This document shows, piece by piece, positions 1-11,516 of a stretch of 27,687 nt of DNA. Each line of letters begins with the position of its first letter. Position 1 is the stretch's first letter. A program made the translations under genes and the position numbers. The stretch is from NCBI GenBank assembly GCA_024741835.1, contig JAENRP010000431.1, positions 1 to 27,687 of the forward strand, in the 5' to 3' direction. This DNA comes from Diplocarpon mali. Taxonomy: Eukaryota; Ascomycota; Leotiomycetes; Helotiales; Drepanopezizaceae. The notes under the pieces were generated by a model that saw only the letters and a program-made list of their open reading frames with translations, was not told where the DNA came from and made no database searches.

Positions 1-1440
1 AATTATTTAAGTAATTTAAAAGAATATTATTTATATACTGCTAGTAAGTACTAGGTCTATTATAAAGGCTAAATAAGAGAACCTTGCATTTATAGGATCT
101 ATACCTTATTCGAAAGGTAGTATATTCCTTTGATTTAAGGTCTATTTATATTTGATTAAAAGCAGCTTAAATATTTAGTTTTATAAAAATCTTAGCTTTA
201 GATACTTATTTTAAAAGCTTATCTATCCTTAGAATTAGGTAAGCGTCCTTTTAAGTTAATGCGTTTAGCTTTTAGTAGTCTATGCAAAATCGGAGGCTAC
301 CGTCGGCCTTCTTTACAAATAGTACTAGCGAAGCAAAGGGGCTAATACTTATCTTAATAAAGCCTTTATTTAAATTCTTAAGTAAGTACTCCTTTATAAC
401 CTTAAGCTCCTTAGTAGATTAATAGTAGAGGGGCAAATAGGCGTTAGGCAAAGGCCCTTTTAGCTATATCTTATAATTATAGTACCGATAGGAAGGGAGG
501 GTATCTATATCCCTTTTTAAAAAGACTTATCTTAAAGATTAGTACTATTTTAAGAGTTGATTATAAATTAGCTTTTCAATATTAGGATTCTTAAGCTTAT
601 ATCTTTCCTTTAGAATCCTATCTACTTTATAAATACTAGTTTAAAAGAACTCAGTCTCTTTACACTTTATATTATAATAAAAGGCATTAGTGCTAATTTC
701 GCAAATAAGAACTATAGCTTTAGGGCATTTGCAAATAGGGTTAGATTATAATTGATTTATATTAGACTATTTTCTTAGATCTGGCTTAGTTATAAGCAAA
801 GGCGCTAATTTAATAATAGTAATAGGGATCTTGCGCTTAGCTAGGACTATTAAATTAATATAAAACTATCTTCTATTAATCTATTAAGCTTTATCTATAG
901 CTATTTCCTATTCTTTACAATTGATATTAGCTTAGTGATTAGATCAGATTCAAAGTCCTTTAAAAGGGGGAAGACGAATAACAATTTCCTTTATAAATTA
1001 GAGAAATAAGAGGTAATATAAAGGCTATATGAATTAATTCTCCTTTAGATTAAGTTTAAATTAGAATCGGCGCATCTATTTAACTTTAATAATAGCTTTG
1101 CGCTAGCCTAAGTTAAGAATAACCTAAGGGCAGTTATAGATATGCCTTTTATTAATTATTAAATAAAAGCATATATAATGTATAGCTTGCGCGCAAATAG
1201 TATTTTAAAATCTATAGATAGGAATAAGGGCTAAAAGAAGAAGAATTTTAAAGCCAATTGCTTTTAAAAGATATATAGAAAGGAAACGATTTAAAAATAG
1301 GTAACTAAGGGCTTTAGTATCTACTAAAGCTAATAGTAATACTCTAAGTCCATTTATACTAATAGTATAAAAGGTTAGGAATTGCTTCCTTCCTATTAAA
1401 GAGTTAAGATCTAGCTTTAATAAGTTGCACTTTCGCAAGC
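1..1440 (-). pseudogene. Element A pol: retropepsin protease and N-terminal reverse transcriptase, RIP-decayed and partial
   Basis: The reading frame starts next to the end of gag in the -1 frame relative to it. An uninterrupted stretch at 1438-1205 is the protease: it reads ALVDTKALSYLF with the catalytic D at 1321-1319, where the family has D-T/S-G-A (the glycine has become K). The same frame continues with RIP-type stops into reverse transcriptase. At about 358-270 the peptide [20 protein letters not shown] is a typical Ty3/Gypsy RT stretch. At 37-26 the Y-x-D-D active site reads YINN, so both metal-binding aspartates are lost through G-to-A change. The protein is inactive as it stands. 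RNase H and integrase would lie beyond the window edge. Confidence 0.88.
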
Positions 1441-2781
1441 CTAAGTAGGAGTCTTTTCCTAAGCCTCTTCGTTTTCCTAATCTTCTTCTATTTTGCCCTT
1501 ATTCTTAGTTAAGTCTAAAGTTAGATTAGATTCCTTTATATCTTCTAAGGTATTAATCTTGCCTATAGAAGGGCACTTAGTCTTATAGTAACTAGTTTTG
1601 CTATAGGTCTAGTAGGTGGCTTATTTAAAAGGCAAAGCAGGAGAATTAGCCTTAGCTAGTATATTTTAGTAAAAAGGGGTAGTCGGCTTTAAGGCTAATT
1701 GCCTAGAAACTTAGGTAGTACTTCTAGCGCTTAAACCGTAAGCAGTCTTATTAAGGAGCAAATCGGATATCTTCTAGTATAATACTAAGGTCGCTTTGCT
1801 TTTAGTCAAAGGGTTAAGAAGTTGATTGCTTTAGCGTTTAGTATTAAGGGCGTTTAATTAGTTAATTATAATAATATAATCCTTCCCTTAAGAGGCCTTA
1901 GCTAAGGCGCAGGTAGCTTTAAGCTAGGGGGTAATCTTATTCTATATAAAGAAGAATTACTTAAATCTTAAGACCTTTCCTTAGATTATAGTAAATTAGA
2001 ATTAGGCTTAAAACTAAGGAAAAGTTTCTTTAAAATAATTAGTTTCCCTTATATAAAAGTAGTAGAAAGTAGATTAGAATAGGTTTACCTCTTAGCTAAT
2101 TAAAAAGTAATTGCTTAATAGTTTTACTATTTCTTAATAGTTCTAAAAGGGGTTAGTCTCTAAGAGGTACTAGGGTTTAAAGTACGTTTAGGCTTATCCT
2201 ATAGTAGATTCTTAAATAAGGGCTTAGCAAGCTCGCTTATTCGGATATAAGTTAGTATTAACTTGCAATCGGTCTTAGACTAAAGCTAACTATTACTTAT
2301 ATATTAAAGAGGTTCTATTATTAAAAGGGGTAATCTTTTCAATTAGTTGAATTTTTAGCTATTTTATATTTATATCGACTTCTAAAGGAGGCTAGGTCTT
2401 ACTTTATTAAGAGTAGGTGGATTCTCGCTTAATAGTCTAATATACGCGCTAAGCCGTTTCTTAGCTTTAATAAGCTAAGGTCTTTAGGCTAGCGATAGCC
2501 TAGGCAATCCTACTAATCTCGCTTTGCAATTATCAATTAGATTGATCTTAGCATTGCAAGGATTCCTTTAAACCTAAGACTATTCCTTATAAGACATTTA
2601 AGTTCGAAAAGTCTCGTTTATCTCAATTAGCTTAGCTATAGCATTATAGTCTCTTGCCCTTAGCGGCAAAAGAAGGTCCAGCCCTAGGGACTAGGGTAGG
2701 GGTACTTCTTATAAAAGCTAGTTCCTTAAACGAATTAGGTATATTTTATATTTGCTAACTTCCGGCTAGTAGGGAATTCAT
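1440..2781 (-). pseudogene. Element A gag: capsid/nucleocapsid protein with CCHC zinc knuckle, RIP-decayed
   Basis: The chosen start is the ATG at 2781-2779 (MNSLLAG), the first in-frame ATG after the leader. The frame runs about 445 codons, interrupted only by TAA/TAG codons that look like former Q or W. The middle (about 2280-1920) is the Gag capsid region with peptides such as ITPFNNRTSLIYK. Near the end, at 1614-1573, is a retroviral-type zinc knuckle with C-x2-C-x4-H-x4-C spacing. Its ligands now read Y, Y, Y and C, each explained by one transition. A lysine- and acid-rich tail leads to the frame change into protease near 1440. Gag would form the particle that packages the element's RNA. 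Confidence 0.82.
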
Positions 2782-3011
2782 TTTACCGATTTTAGTTTTA
2801 ATAGTAATTCAGTTAAAAAAGGGGTCCTATAGAAAAAGGGTTTCAGTAGCATAGTGCTCTCTTAACTTCTGCCTATAGTACTTTTATAAAAGGAGTAGTT
2901 AAGGAAATCCAGCTAATAAAAGCGTTCCTCAATTATACTAGTTAATAAACTATACTTAAGCTCCTAGTTTATCTAAGAGATCTTTAAGATCCTAACTCTA
3001 TTAAAAGTCGA
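2782..3011 (-). other. Element A untranslated leader
   Basis: This 230-base stretch lies between the probable 5' LTR and the gag start. It should hold the tRNA primer-binding site, but RIP has altered it and no clear complement to a tRNA 3' end can be picked out. No coding frame is recognisable. Confidence 0.45.
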
Positions 3012-3397
3012 AATAACTGCGAATCGATTTTTAAAAGGGGTAGGATATTATTAAAAGCCGTCCTTAGTAGAGAGGAACTTCTTTATTTAATATAATAATA
3101 TAAAACCGCCAAAGTATAAGATTAAGTATAGGAGTAAGAAGTAGTATAAAAGGCGTATTCTATAGGTCTAATACAAAGGAAACGAAGAAGTTAGAAAGCC
3201 CTCCTTAAGGGAGAGCCCTTCTTCCTTATATATATAAGCAGCTTAAGGCTCTTTGTCTATTTACGTAATATTATATAAGAATATCCTTTTACACCTTTAA
3301 GGTCGATTCGAGATAATCCTACGTCAAATCGAGATTGCAAAACCTTAAAACGCCGTACTCTTAGGTAATTGCACTAAGTGGAGGTGCAGCTGTTATA
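3012..3397 (-). repeat. Probable 5' long terminal repeat of element A
   Basis: On the minus strand this begins TATAACAGCTGCACC, which fits a decayed TGTAACAG LTR start, and it abuts element B at 3398. A TATA-like stretch lies about 160 bases inside. The inner end is uncertain: I placed it at GCAGTTAT (3019-3012), a possible decayed match to the inverted end. The second LTR lies outside the window, so identity between LTRs cannot be checked here. The outer boundary is better supported than the inner one. Confidence 0.5.
3225..3238 (-). promoter_or_regulatory. TATA-like box in the element A LTR
   Basis: The 14-base CTTATATATATAAG is a self-complementary TATA-rich stretch inside the probable LTR, about 440 bases before the gag ATG. 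Its place is right for the U3 promoter of an LTR retrotransposon. In such AT-rich DNA a chance match is also possible. Confidence 0.4.
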
Positions 3398-3398
3398 A

Positions 3399-5278
3399 GA
3401 ATTAAGGAACTTAAGACCCAATTTGCAAAACTCCGAATCTAAAGCTTAGAAACTAGGATTAATAATCTCTTATAGGAAAAATAGTATATTCTCTAATTTA
3501 GTAATAGGCAAAACTCGGCTACTATAAGCCAATATAATAGTTCTTATTACCAGACTCCTGCTTCTTATCATTCGGAACAACTAGCTAATATAAGAACTTA
3601 ATAGTTGATTAAAGAAGGAGAAATTAATCCTAACTAGCACTCTGCTAATATTAATACTATAGGATACTAAGGGAATAGTAATAGAAGACGACTAACCTGC
3701 AACTTTTGCAATAATAAAGAATTTAATTACGCTTTATATAAGTATTATAACAATTGCCCTCTTTTCTATTGTTTTATTAATACTAAGGTCATATATATTA
3801 ATAAGTATGAGATGCTTTATATTAGAGATCCTAGGCTAAAAGCTATCCCTATTAAAAAGTACTAGAATTACTTATAGTTATAGACTATTCGAATAATAAT
3901 ATATAGTATGAAATAGGATAAGAATTTAGTCGAACGATAGTATATTATAGATATAAATACTAAAATTCCAACTTATATATATATAGGTCCAATTAGCAAC
4001 CTACCTAAGGGAGTTCTTAAGGACCTATCTTCTGATTAAATAGCTATAGAAGTTAAAGGTATCTCTATCTTAGGATAGGTTAATAATAATATATCTATTA
4101 ATATTAATGCTGCTTCTGTATTTAGAAACCCTTAGAATACTTAGCATCCTTTTAGATCTACTACTCCTTTAATACTAATAAAACCAGCTAAAGTCCAGAA
4201 ATTAATATATGCAACTTAAGAATCTTAATATAGAGTTTAAATGCTAAAAGATACTTAATAATCTAAAACTGCAGTAGATAAGGATAAAGCTAATATAGCA
4301 AACGAATTGATCAGAGATATAATAGATAAAGATGGCTTTAAGCTTAAAGATTAAGAAGTTAAAGTTATTATATAAACCCTTAACCTTAAGTAAAAGAGAT
4401 AGATATTAAAATAGGAAAAATTCATTAATAAATATACTAATTTAACCACAATAGAGAAAGTTATAAAGAATATTATAGCTTAGTAAATTAACCTTATATT
4501 TAAAGACCTATTTAATTTAATTAAACGCTTTAATAAAGTGCTAGGAAAGCATATCTTAATTGCCTTTAAAGATTTGAATAATAATAAGGAAATAGAAATT
4601 ATAATATAAAAGAACTTTAAGAAGCACTTAGCCTTAATCAAATGTCTTTAAATTACAAAAGATAAAGGAACCCAAAGGTACTATAATATTATAGTAATAG
4701 CTTTAATATCTTAGAATATCAATTGAAATTATTTAGCAGTTGCAATAAAAAGCCCTATTATTATTTATTTAATAAAAGAATTAGTTAAAGTAAAGGCTCT
4801 AATCGATTATAGTTTAAAAGTTAATACAATAACTAGAAAAGTGGCAGAAATAGCTCAATTGACAATCATTAGCAATCGACTCCTTATTTATTCAACTATC
4901 TTTAGATTGAAATACAATTTTAATAAATAGGTGAAAAATATAAAGGTTAAAGTCAAAGGAATTATTAATTATACTAACTTTCTAATAATAGAGAATTCTT
5001 TAAATAATATTCTTTTAAGAATGCCCTTTATTTTAAAATCTTAGCTAATATTTAACTATCTTAAAGATAGTCTTATAAAAGCTAATCTTTAAAATATAAA
5101 TCGATCTTTAAAAGGACAAATAGTTATTATAGGAAATATAGCCGAATTTTAGAATAAAGTTTTAAAAAACGATTAGCTAGTATAAGGGCTAGGCTTAATA
5201 CTAATAAAGGAAGGCACTTAGCAAGGAGTTATAGCAAAAGAAAGGTAAGTTTGCCGATTTTAAATAATAGCAATTTAA
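3399..5278 (+). pseudogene. Element B copy 1 gag (C-terminal part) and retropepsin protease
   Basis: The frame opens in mid-protein at the element A junction (RIKELKTQFAKL) and matches codons from 14708 of copy 2. A cysteine cluster at 3698-3757 (CNFC, then CPLF) is a nucleocapsid-type zinc finger; comparison with copy 2 (15001-15075) shows more cysteines that have become tyrosines. Downstream at about 4799-4840 the peptide ALIDYSLKVNTITRKVAEIA is a retropepsin active site in which the expected D-S/T-G has become D-Y-S. Protease is therefore in the gag frame, and RT follows in the -1 frame. The gag-frame end is taken at the stop inside the palindrome at 5277 (TAA here, TGA in copy 2). Many TAA/TAG codons show RIP. 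Confidence 0.82.
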
Positions 5279-5301
5279 CTCGCAATCTTAAACTAAGAGT
5301 C
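5277..5301 (+). repeat. GC-rich palindrome, site 3 (start of pol, copy 1)
   Basis: A more decayed copy, arms AACTCGCAATCT and AACTAAGAGTC. In the pol frame it reads LTRNLKLRVK. The gag-protease frame meets a stop in it. Confidence 0.7.
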
Positions 5302-5438
5302 AAATCTAGAATTTTAAAAAATGGTATAATCGGCGTTTTATCAGATTAATAATTAAGAAAAAAGAAAAATAAGGTAGAGAAAAGGGTTTATTTTATAAAT
5401 TTCAATAATTCGCTAATCATTTTAAAAAACCTAAAAAC

Positions 5439-5463
5439 CACTTATAAGCCGGACCTACGAGTG
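5439..5463 (+). repeat. GC-rich palindrome, site 4 (pol linker, copy 1)
   Basis: Arms CACTTATAAGCC and GACCTACGAGTG. Pol frame reads TTYKPDLRVKN. It lies before the RT domain. Confidence 0.78.
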
Positions 5464-7405
5464 AAAAATAATAAAATTACTAATAACATTTCCATTTATA
5501 TACTTTAAATTAACAACTTAGAAAATCTTTTATTTATTTTTAAAAAGGAAAATTCGGACTATTTTATAAGATTTAATAAAAAAGGAAAGAAGTAAAGAAG
5601 TATAGTACTAGCTAATATTTAAACTATATATAAAAGCAAGGCCGATAAAGTACAACTAATAGATTAGGGAATCTCTAATAGCTTAAAACCTAGAGGATTA
5701 GATAATTGGTTTAAATAAGATAAGAAGCTTCGACCTCTAAAGCTAGGTAGCAAATTCGATAAGTTTATTATAAGCAGATTTTCTAATAAACCTATCGGAT
5801 ATTAGCTAATAAAAGAACGTTTTAATATATTAAAAATTAGAAAAGACTTAATAGAGTAAGAATGCAAACTACTTTATAAAACTTTAATAAATTAAAAGGC
5901 CGCCTTAGCTTTTAATTAAATAGAACTTAGCCAGATTTGAAAAGAGGTCACGCCTTATATTAAGATTAAGATAATACCTTATAAAGCCTAGTAAGAAAAA
6001 ACATTTAAAGTCCTTAAAGCTCTTTAAGAAAAGGTAATCGAAATATTAAAGGATAAGCTAAAGTAAGGTATTCTCAAGTTCTATAATAGCCCTTATAAGA
6101 ACAAATGGTTCTTAATTACTAAGAAAGAGAAGGGAACTTATAAACTAATAATAGTAGTAGTAGAGATGAACCGAGTAACTATTAAAGATACTAACGTTCT
6201 TTTAAATATAGATAAGTTCTTAAATGAATTTATAAAATTAACCTATAGCTCTCTTATTAACTTCTTCTTTAAATATAACCAATTTATTCTTAATATTAAA
6301 TTAAGAGATATAATAGCAATTCAAACTCCTCTTAAGCTACTTTAGATAATAAGATTACCTTAAGAGGCTATAAATTCGATTGCTCAATTTATTTAAATAA
6401 TCTATAAGATACTAATAGATTATATACCTAATATTACGCTCCCTTATATAAATAATATAAGAGTAAAAGGATTAAGATCATTCTATAACTATAAAGAAGT
6501 TCTTCCTAATATATAATAATTTATAATAGAATATATTTAAAATTTAGATTAAGTGCTTATATAATTCGAAAGGGCAAAAGCAATAGTTAGTCCGAAGTTA
6601 TAATACTATCTTCTATCGATAGAAATTGTTAGTTTTATTACTAATTCCAATAGCCGAAGTCCTTAAAAGGCTAAAGTACTTAAAATCGATAAATAGAAGA
6701 GGTATAATAATATAGCAAAAGCTCGCGCATTTATTAGCATTATAGTATACTATTACATTTAGATCAAGGATTTCGCTAAAAAGGCAGCACCTATTTACGT
6801 CTTATTTTAGAAAAAGGCTGAGTTTCAATAGGAAGAACCTTAAATAAAGGCTATAAAACAACTGAAGCAAGCGTTGCTTAAAGCGCTATATCTAATTAAA
6901 ATAGACTATAGAGTTAACGCTAGGCCAATTATACTAATAGTTAATATAAACTTAATTAAATAGAGTACTATCCTTTAATAAGCTAATAGCTAATAGAAAA
7001 GACATCTAGTTTGCTTTAAAAGTAGTCTTTAAAATCTAGTAAAGATAAAGTATAATACTACTAAATAGGAATACAAAGGAGCTTTAAAAGTAATAAAAAA
7101 GATAAGAAGCGACCTCTATAGCACTTACTTTATCTTTAAAACTAATACTAAAGTACTAATAGAATAATTAAATAGAGCTGCAAGCGATCTACCTAAAGCC
7201 TTATTAATAAAATGGATTACTTAAATAAGACTAATAGACTTTAAAGTTAAATATATTCTAAGAATGAAAAACACTATTACAAACGGCCTTTTAAAAAGAA
7301 CTTGCCCTTACTCCTTTAATTTAATTAAAGAAGATAAAATAGATATTAATAAGTAGGTAGAGAATAAAGTTAATTATTTATTAATATATTGCCTTAAAGG
7401 GACTT

Positions 7406-7430
7406 GACTCCTAGTCCTAGCCCGCGAGTC
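7406..7430 (+). repeat. GC-rich palindrome, site 5 (between RNase H and integrase, copy 1)
   Basis: Arms GACTCCTAGTCC and AGCCCGCGAGTC. The pol frame meets TGA at 7405-7407 and then reads LLVLARES. This is the second exception to the usual phase. Confidence 0.75.
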
Positions 7431-8840
7431 AAATAAGAGAATTTTATTACTTAACTACTTAAGTAACTTTAAAGAAATTACGAAATTTTTAATTACACTT
7501 AAATAACTAAAGATAGTTACTCTTAAGGATTTTCAGAAATTCAAAGTTAAAGCTTTGATTTATCTAGTATAAGAAAGACGATTATTTAAAAGGAATAATA
7601 ACTCATTTCTTATACAACTCTACTTAAATAATAAAAAACTAAAGGCTAAGGCTATTTAAGATATTTATAAGGAAATTAGCTATTAAAGAGCTAAGTCCAC
7701 CTATTACCAACTCTTAAGGAAATTCTTTTAAAAGGGTTCTTTTAAGGACTATAAAGCCTTTATGAAAAGTTATATCTCTTATTAGAAACGAAAACCTAAT
7801 TATAAAGAGAATCCTCTATTCTTAACTTAGCTATTAGGCCTTTTCTATAAAGTCATTCTTAATATTATATAAGTATTAATAATTGAAAATAGGATTATAT
7901 ATTTTATTCTAATAAAGGAAGACCTATTAAGATAGCTTAAAGGATAACTATTAAGATCTGCTAACTCTAAATCTATTGCAAAGTTCCTTTAAAAAGATAT
8001 AGTCTATTGCTATAGACTTTTTAGCAGACTAACTATTAATAAAGGCCTTAAAAATAAAGGAGTAGTTAAAGCTTTTTCGTAAAAATATAATATTAAATAG
8101 GTTCAAATCTTAGCGTATAACTTGAAAGCTAATAGAATAGTAAAGCGAGGATATTGCGATATTCTTAATAAGCTATTTAAAGTTACTTATAAAGGATTTA
8201 AGAATTAGATAAAATACTTTTATAAAATACTCTTTACTTATCGAATAATAATTTATAAACTAACTAAAGTTATACCATTTTTCCTTATCTATAGTAAAGA
8301 GGTATAGCTCCCTTTTGAATCCTAATAGCTTATTTAGAGATTGTTCGATTATAGTCAAATTTAGAACCGTTTCGATTTACTTATAATAAAATGCTAATAA
8401 CTTAAGCTTTAAAATATAAATAGAAAGGAAATCATTTTGCAAAAGAAATGATATTAGGAAAAAGCTAAAGAAGCATAGGCTGCTTCTAAAGTACTTAAAA
8501 TACACTTTATTTAAAAAGATAATCTCGTCTTAGTCTACAATATTATAAGAAATATTAATATATTAGTAGATACTAAACTTAACTATTAATAACTTAGTCT
8601 ATTTAAAGTTAAGTCTAAGTAGAAAGAAAAGGGATACTATTCTCTTTAGGAACTTAATAGAGTCGATATTAAAGGAACCTTTACAGCCAATTGATTAAAG
8701 CGCTTTTATCAATGCAACTAGACCTTATTCCCCTTAGAAGACAAATTAGAAATTGATATAACCTCCGGATCTTCTATAGGAACCGACGGCAATATAAGCA
8801 ATTTTAAACCCTTAAATAAAGATTAAGATTTTTCTAACTT

Positions 8841-8865
8841 GACTTATAAGCCGGTCCTACAAGTG
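8841..8865 (+). repeat. GC-rich palindrome, site 6 (pol C-terminal tail, copy 1)
   Basis: Arms GACTTATAAGCC and GTCCTACAAGTG. Pol frame reads LTYKPVLQVKN. Confidence 0.77.
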
Positions 8866-8946
8866 AAGAATATTAAAATACCTAATTAATCGCAACCTTA
8901 AGTTATTATTTTTAAAATATCCGAAGAATATAGATAGGAATATTAA

Positions 8947-9258
8947 ACGATTTCCTAGCCTATTAATTATCCTACCTTCCTCTAATCCTTATTTTTACAT
9001 TTTTAGCAAAGTCGCCTCTTTTATTATTTAAGATATAGATCTTTTAAGATCACTTTAAATTCTTACCTACTTTAATTTATTTTACATTTTTAATATTAGC
9101 CTTTAATTATAGCATTCCTATTACTTTCTTTAAATAATAAATAAAAAGTCCAATTTCCTTAATATATATATAGTAAACCTATTGCAGCTTATATGCCCTT
9201 TTAATTCTTGCACCCTATTGAACTTTCTTATTTATACTTCTTATTTTTTATAAGTAAT
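8947..9258 (+). other. Spacer between pol and ORF3, copy 1
   Basis: About 310 AT-rich bases with no recognisable coding. A TATA-like run (TATATATATA) lies near 9162, about 97 bases before the ORF3 start, and is kept in copy 2 at about 20470. It could serve as a separate ORF3 promoter. Confidence 0.4.
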
Positions 9259-10105
9259 ATACCTTTAAAGAACTTATAAATGGTTTTATCTATAACAATA
9301 GGAGATAAATAAGCATTAGTTATAAACTTCTCTTAGGATAGCAAAGCTATTATATTATTAAAGAACTTTAAATCGACCTACGCAGCCTTAGGAGATATAA
9401 AGTAATAAAAACTCCTTTTAGCTTATACAAATACTATTAATAACCTTTCAACCTAAGTAGCCTTTGGAATTCTCTAATTTAACGACTTTCTAACCGAAGA
9501 ATTAAAACTAAAGGGAATTTCTAAAGAGGAATTCTTAGCTGATATAGATTAATATATAACCTTAGCCAATACTTTCAAAATAGACTAAGATAAAAGGAAA
9601 GAATCTATTTAATAATTAGATAATTTAGCTATTAATAAGAGAGAGGACTCTTATTTTATTTACACTTCTTAATAAATATTGATTCTAATAATAGAAGGCA
9701 AGTATTATTAAAAATTCTTAAGGAGAACACTCCTATAGCCAGAGCTATATAGATTCTTAATTTCTTTATCATTTAAGAAGGAGTAGCAAAATTCTAAAGC
9801 AATCGAATTTGCAATCGCAGATTTATAGGCTTATTTAATGCAGTACTTATAGTAGCTAATAGGGCTATAAAAAGATCAAATTAGGCTATAGATATTACCC
9901 TACCTAATAGCACTATTATTAATATGCTAAGGCTCTACGCTTTTATTTATAGTTTGCTTATTTTAAAAGAGAATTAGATTCTTATACTAAGGTTTAAATA
10001 AGATTTCTTTAATAATAAAGAAGGAAATTAGTTATTTATAATTAAGCTTGCTTTAAAATTTGCTTTTTAACTTAAAGATATAATAAGTGCTAAACTATAT
10101 AATTT

Positions 10106-10130
10106 AACTCGCAGTCCTAGATTAAGAGTT
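10106..10130 (+). repeat. GC-rich palindrome, site 7 (ORF3, copy 1)
   Basis: Arms AACTCGCAGTCC and AGATTAAGAGTT. It reads LTRSPRLRVRN in the ORF3 phase used after the 2-bp insertion. Confidence 0.75.
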
Positions 10131-11491
10131 AGAAATAAGAATTTTAAAACTGGACCTAACTTGCCTCTTATTAAAATAATTCTAGAAACTGCTGCTAAAT
10201 AAACTGCCTAAATGCTTAGCGCAGCCTCTTTAGAATTTTCGGAATCTTTAAAGGACTCTCCTTTAGTTAAACGACCTATTTTAGCTTGACCTTTAAAAAG
10301 GATAGATTATTTAATAGCTACCTTAGCTAATTTGCAATTTAAAACTAAAGGATTGCGCGCTTACTTAGACTCCTTTCCTAATAACTTAAAGGAGCTAGTT
10401 CTTAACTTCTTTATATTTATATGCAACCGTTTTAGAAATGATAATATAAGGGAAGATCCTATTCCTATTACTCTAAAGACGACTAAGAGAGCTATTAAAT
10501 AAATTCAATAGCTTATCTTAAATGAGTTTGCCTTTATAAATATTATTTAATTCTTTAATAATTATAAAAGTTAAGAACCTAGTCTCTTAGATACTAAGCG
10601 AGACTATTTTATCTTATAAGAAAGAGAACGCAAAAAGGAATCTATTGATTAAGATATTTATAATTATAGCAATATGCCTTAATCGGTTATTCTTAACCTT
10701 AAGCTTAAAGAATAATATAATATTTAAGTATCCTTTATAATAAAGACTTGCTTTTGATAGTATCTTCTTAGTATAGGAATCGAAGGGAGAAGACTTTACG
10801 ACCTTTATATTCGCTCTCTTTTAATTTACTATAATCTTAATTATAAAGGATTTGATATTAATAAAACTATTAAATACTTCAAACTTCTTTATATAATAGA
10901 AGATATCGATCTTTTTCTAATCTACTTTAATAATCAGTTCTTTATCTCTTTAAAGATATGCAAATCTAACCTATTAATAATAGAGGCATCTCTAGGTGCT
11001 ATAAAATTCAAGGCTGATCTTAAAGCTTTAAAGGCGTTAAAGCCAATTGAATGGAATAATTCTTTCTTTTCAATATTATTAAGCAATAAATAGTAAGAGG
11101 AAATAGAAGAAGAAAGGTCAATTAGAATGCCTGAACCCTTCAGATACTGCTTTCTAACCGACAATTTTACTATTAATAATAGTGCTTTTATAAGTATATT
11201 CCTCTCTATTATAAGATAAGAAGTAGAGATATACCTTTATTACTTCTACCTTATGGATAATGTGACCTTTATATCTTCTTATTTTCTTTATAATATAATA
11301 TTCAATCTTACTTAATAAGTCCTTTAGATATATTATAGACTCTACCTCTTAACTATAATAGCGAAAAGTAGAGGAGCCTATTAGTTTATAGCCTACCCCG
11401 AACCTCCTTAATTGATTAGCCTTAGTCTTTATAATTAAGTTATTTCGATAAAAAGGGATATAAGTACTACTAATAAAGAAATTCCGATTTT

Positions 11492-11516
11492 CACTTACAG
11501 TCCTGGCCTATAAGTC
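11492..11516 (+). repeat. GC-rich palindrome, site 8 (ORF3, copy 1)
   Basis: Arms CACTTACAGTCC and GGCCTATAAGTC. It reads FTYSPGL-stop-VN in the ORF3 phase. Confidence 0.75.

Larger units (their letters stand above)
1..3397 (-). mobile_element. Element A: Ty3/Gypsy LTR retrotransposon, left part outside window
   Basis: On the minus strand the order from right to left is probable 5' LTR, leader, gag, protease and the first part of reverse transcriptase, which is the Ty3/Gypsy order. The window edge cuts it at the RT active site, so RNase H, integrase and the 3' LTR are not visible. It stops at a TGTTATA end (decayed TGTTACA) directly before base 3398. There the gag reading frame of element B copy 1 begins in mid-gene, so A is inserted into B in the opposite orientation. 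All coding frames carry many TAA/TAG codons typical of RIP. None of the GC-rich palindromes found in elements B and C was seen here. Confidence 0.88.
5161..8946 (+). pseudogene. Element B copy 1 pol: reverse transcriptase, RNase H and integrase, RIP-decayed
   Basis: This frame is -1 relative to gag-protease and is free of stops at 5161-5346, which places the frame change near 5160-5275. Domains in order: a linker; RT at about 5950-6700 with LKQGILKFYNSPYKNKW (6058-6108) and the Y-x-D-D box reading YINN at 6445-6456; RNase H at about 6880-7320; integrase at about 7600-8700. The integrase has a decayed HHCC finger (7680-7790), and its D-D-E residues have become N (7861), N (8038) and K (8143). 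A GPY/F-like motif follows near 8590. A palindromic insert at 7406 puts a TGA into the frame between RNase H and integrase, as in copy 2. The C-terminal tail after 8760 contains another palindrome. The stop at 8944 is a guess. Confidence 0.85.

Noticed and set aside
2641..2705. GC-richer stretch in element A gag with GCCCTAGGGACTAGGG.
   Set aside because: Does not fit the arm sequence or length of the palindrome family; probably a coding segment that escaped RIP.
5160..5168. Slippery-type heptamers (TTTAAAA, AAAAAAC) at the possible gag-pol frame change in copy 1.
   Set aside because: Copy 2 has G at one of the A positions, and RIP direction suggests G is ancestral, so the perfect heptamer in copy 1 may be a mutation product.
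9160..9260. Region after pol tested as a 3' LTR of element B by comparison with 12900-13260.
   Set aside because: No similarity seen between the two regions, and the B homology continues 3.5 kb further through ORF3.
10934..11164. Open frame of 76 codons on the minus strand, with a matching one at 22240-22470.
   Set aside because: It is antisense to ORF3 and kept in both copies only because the copies are duplicates and RIP stops fall mainly in the sense frame. No independent support.
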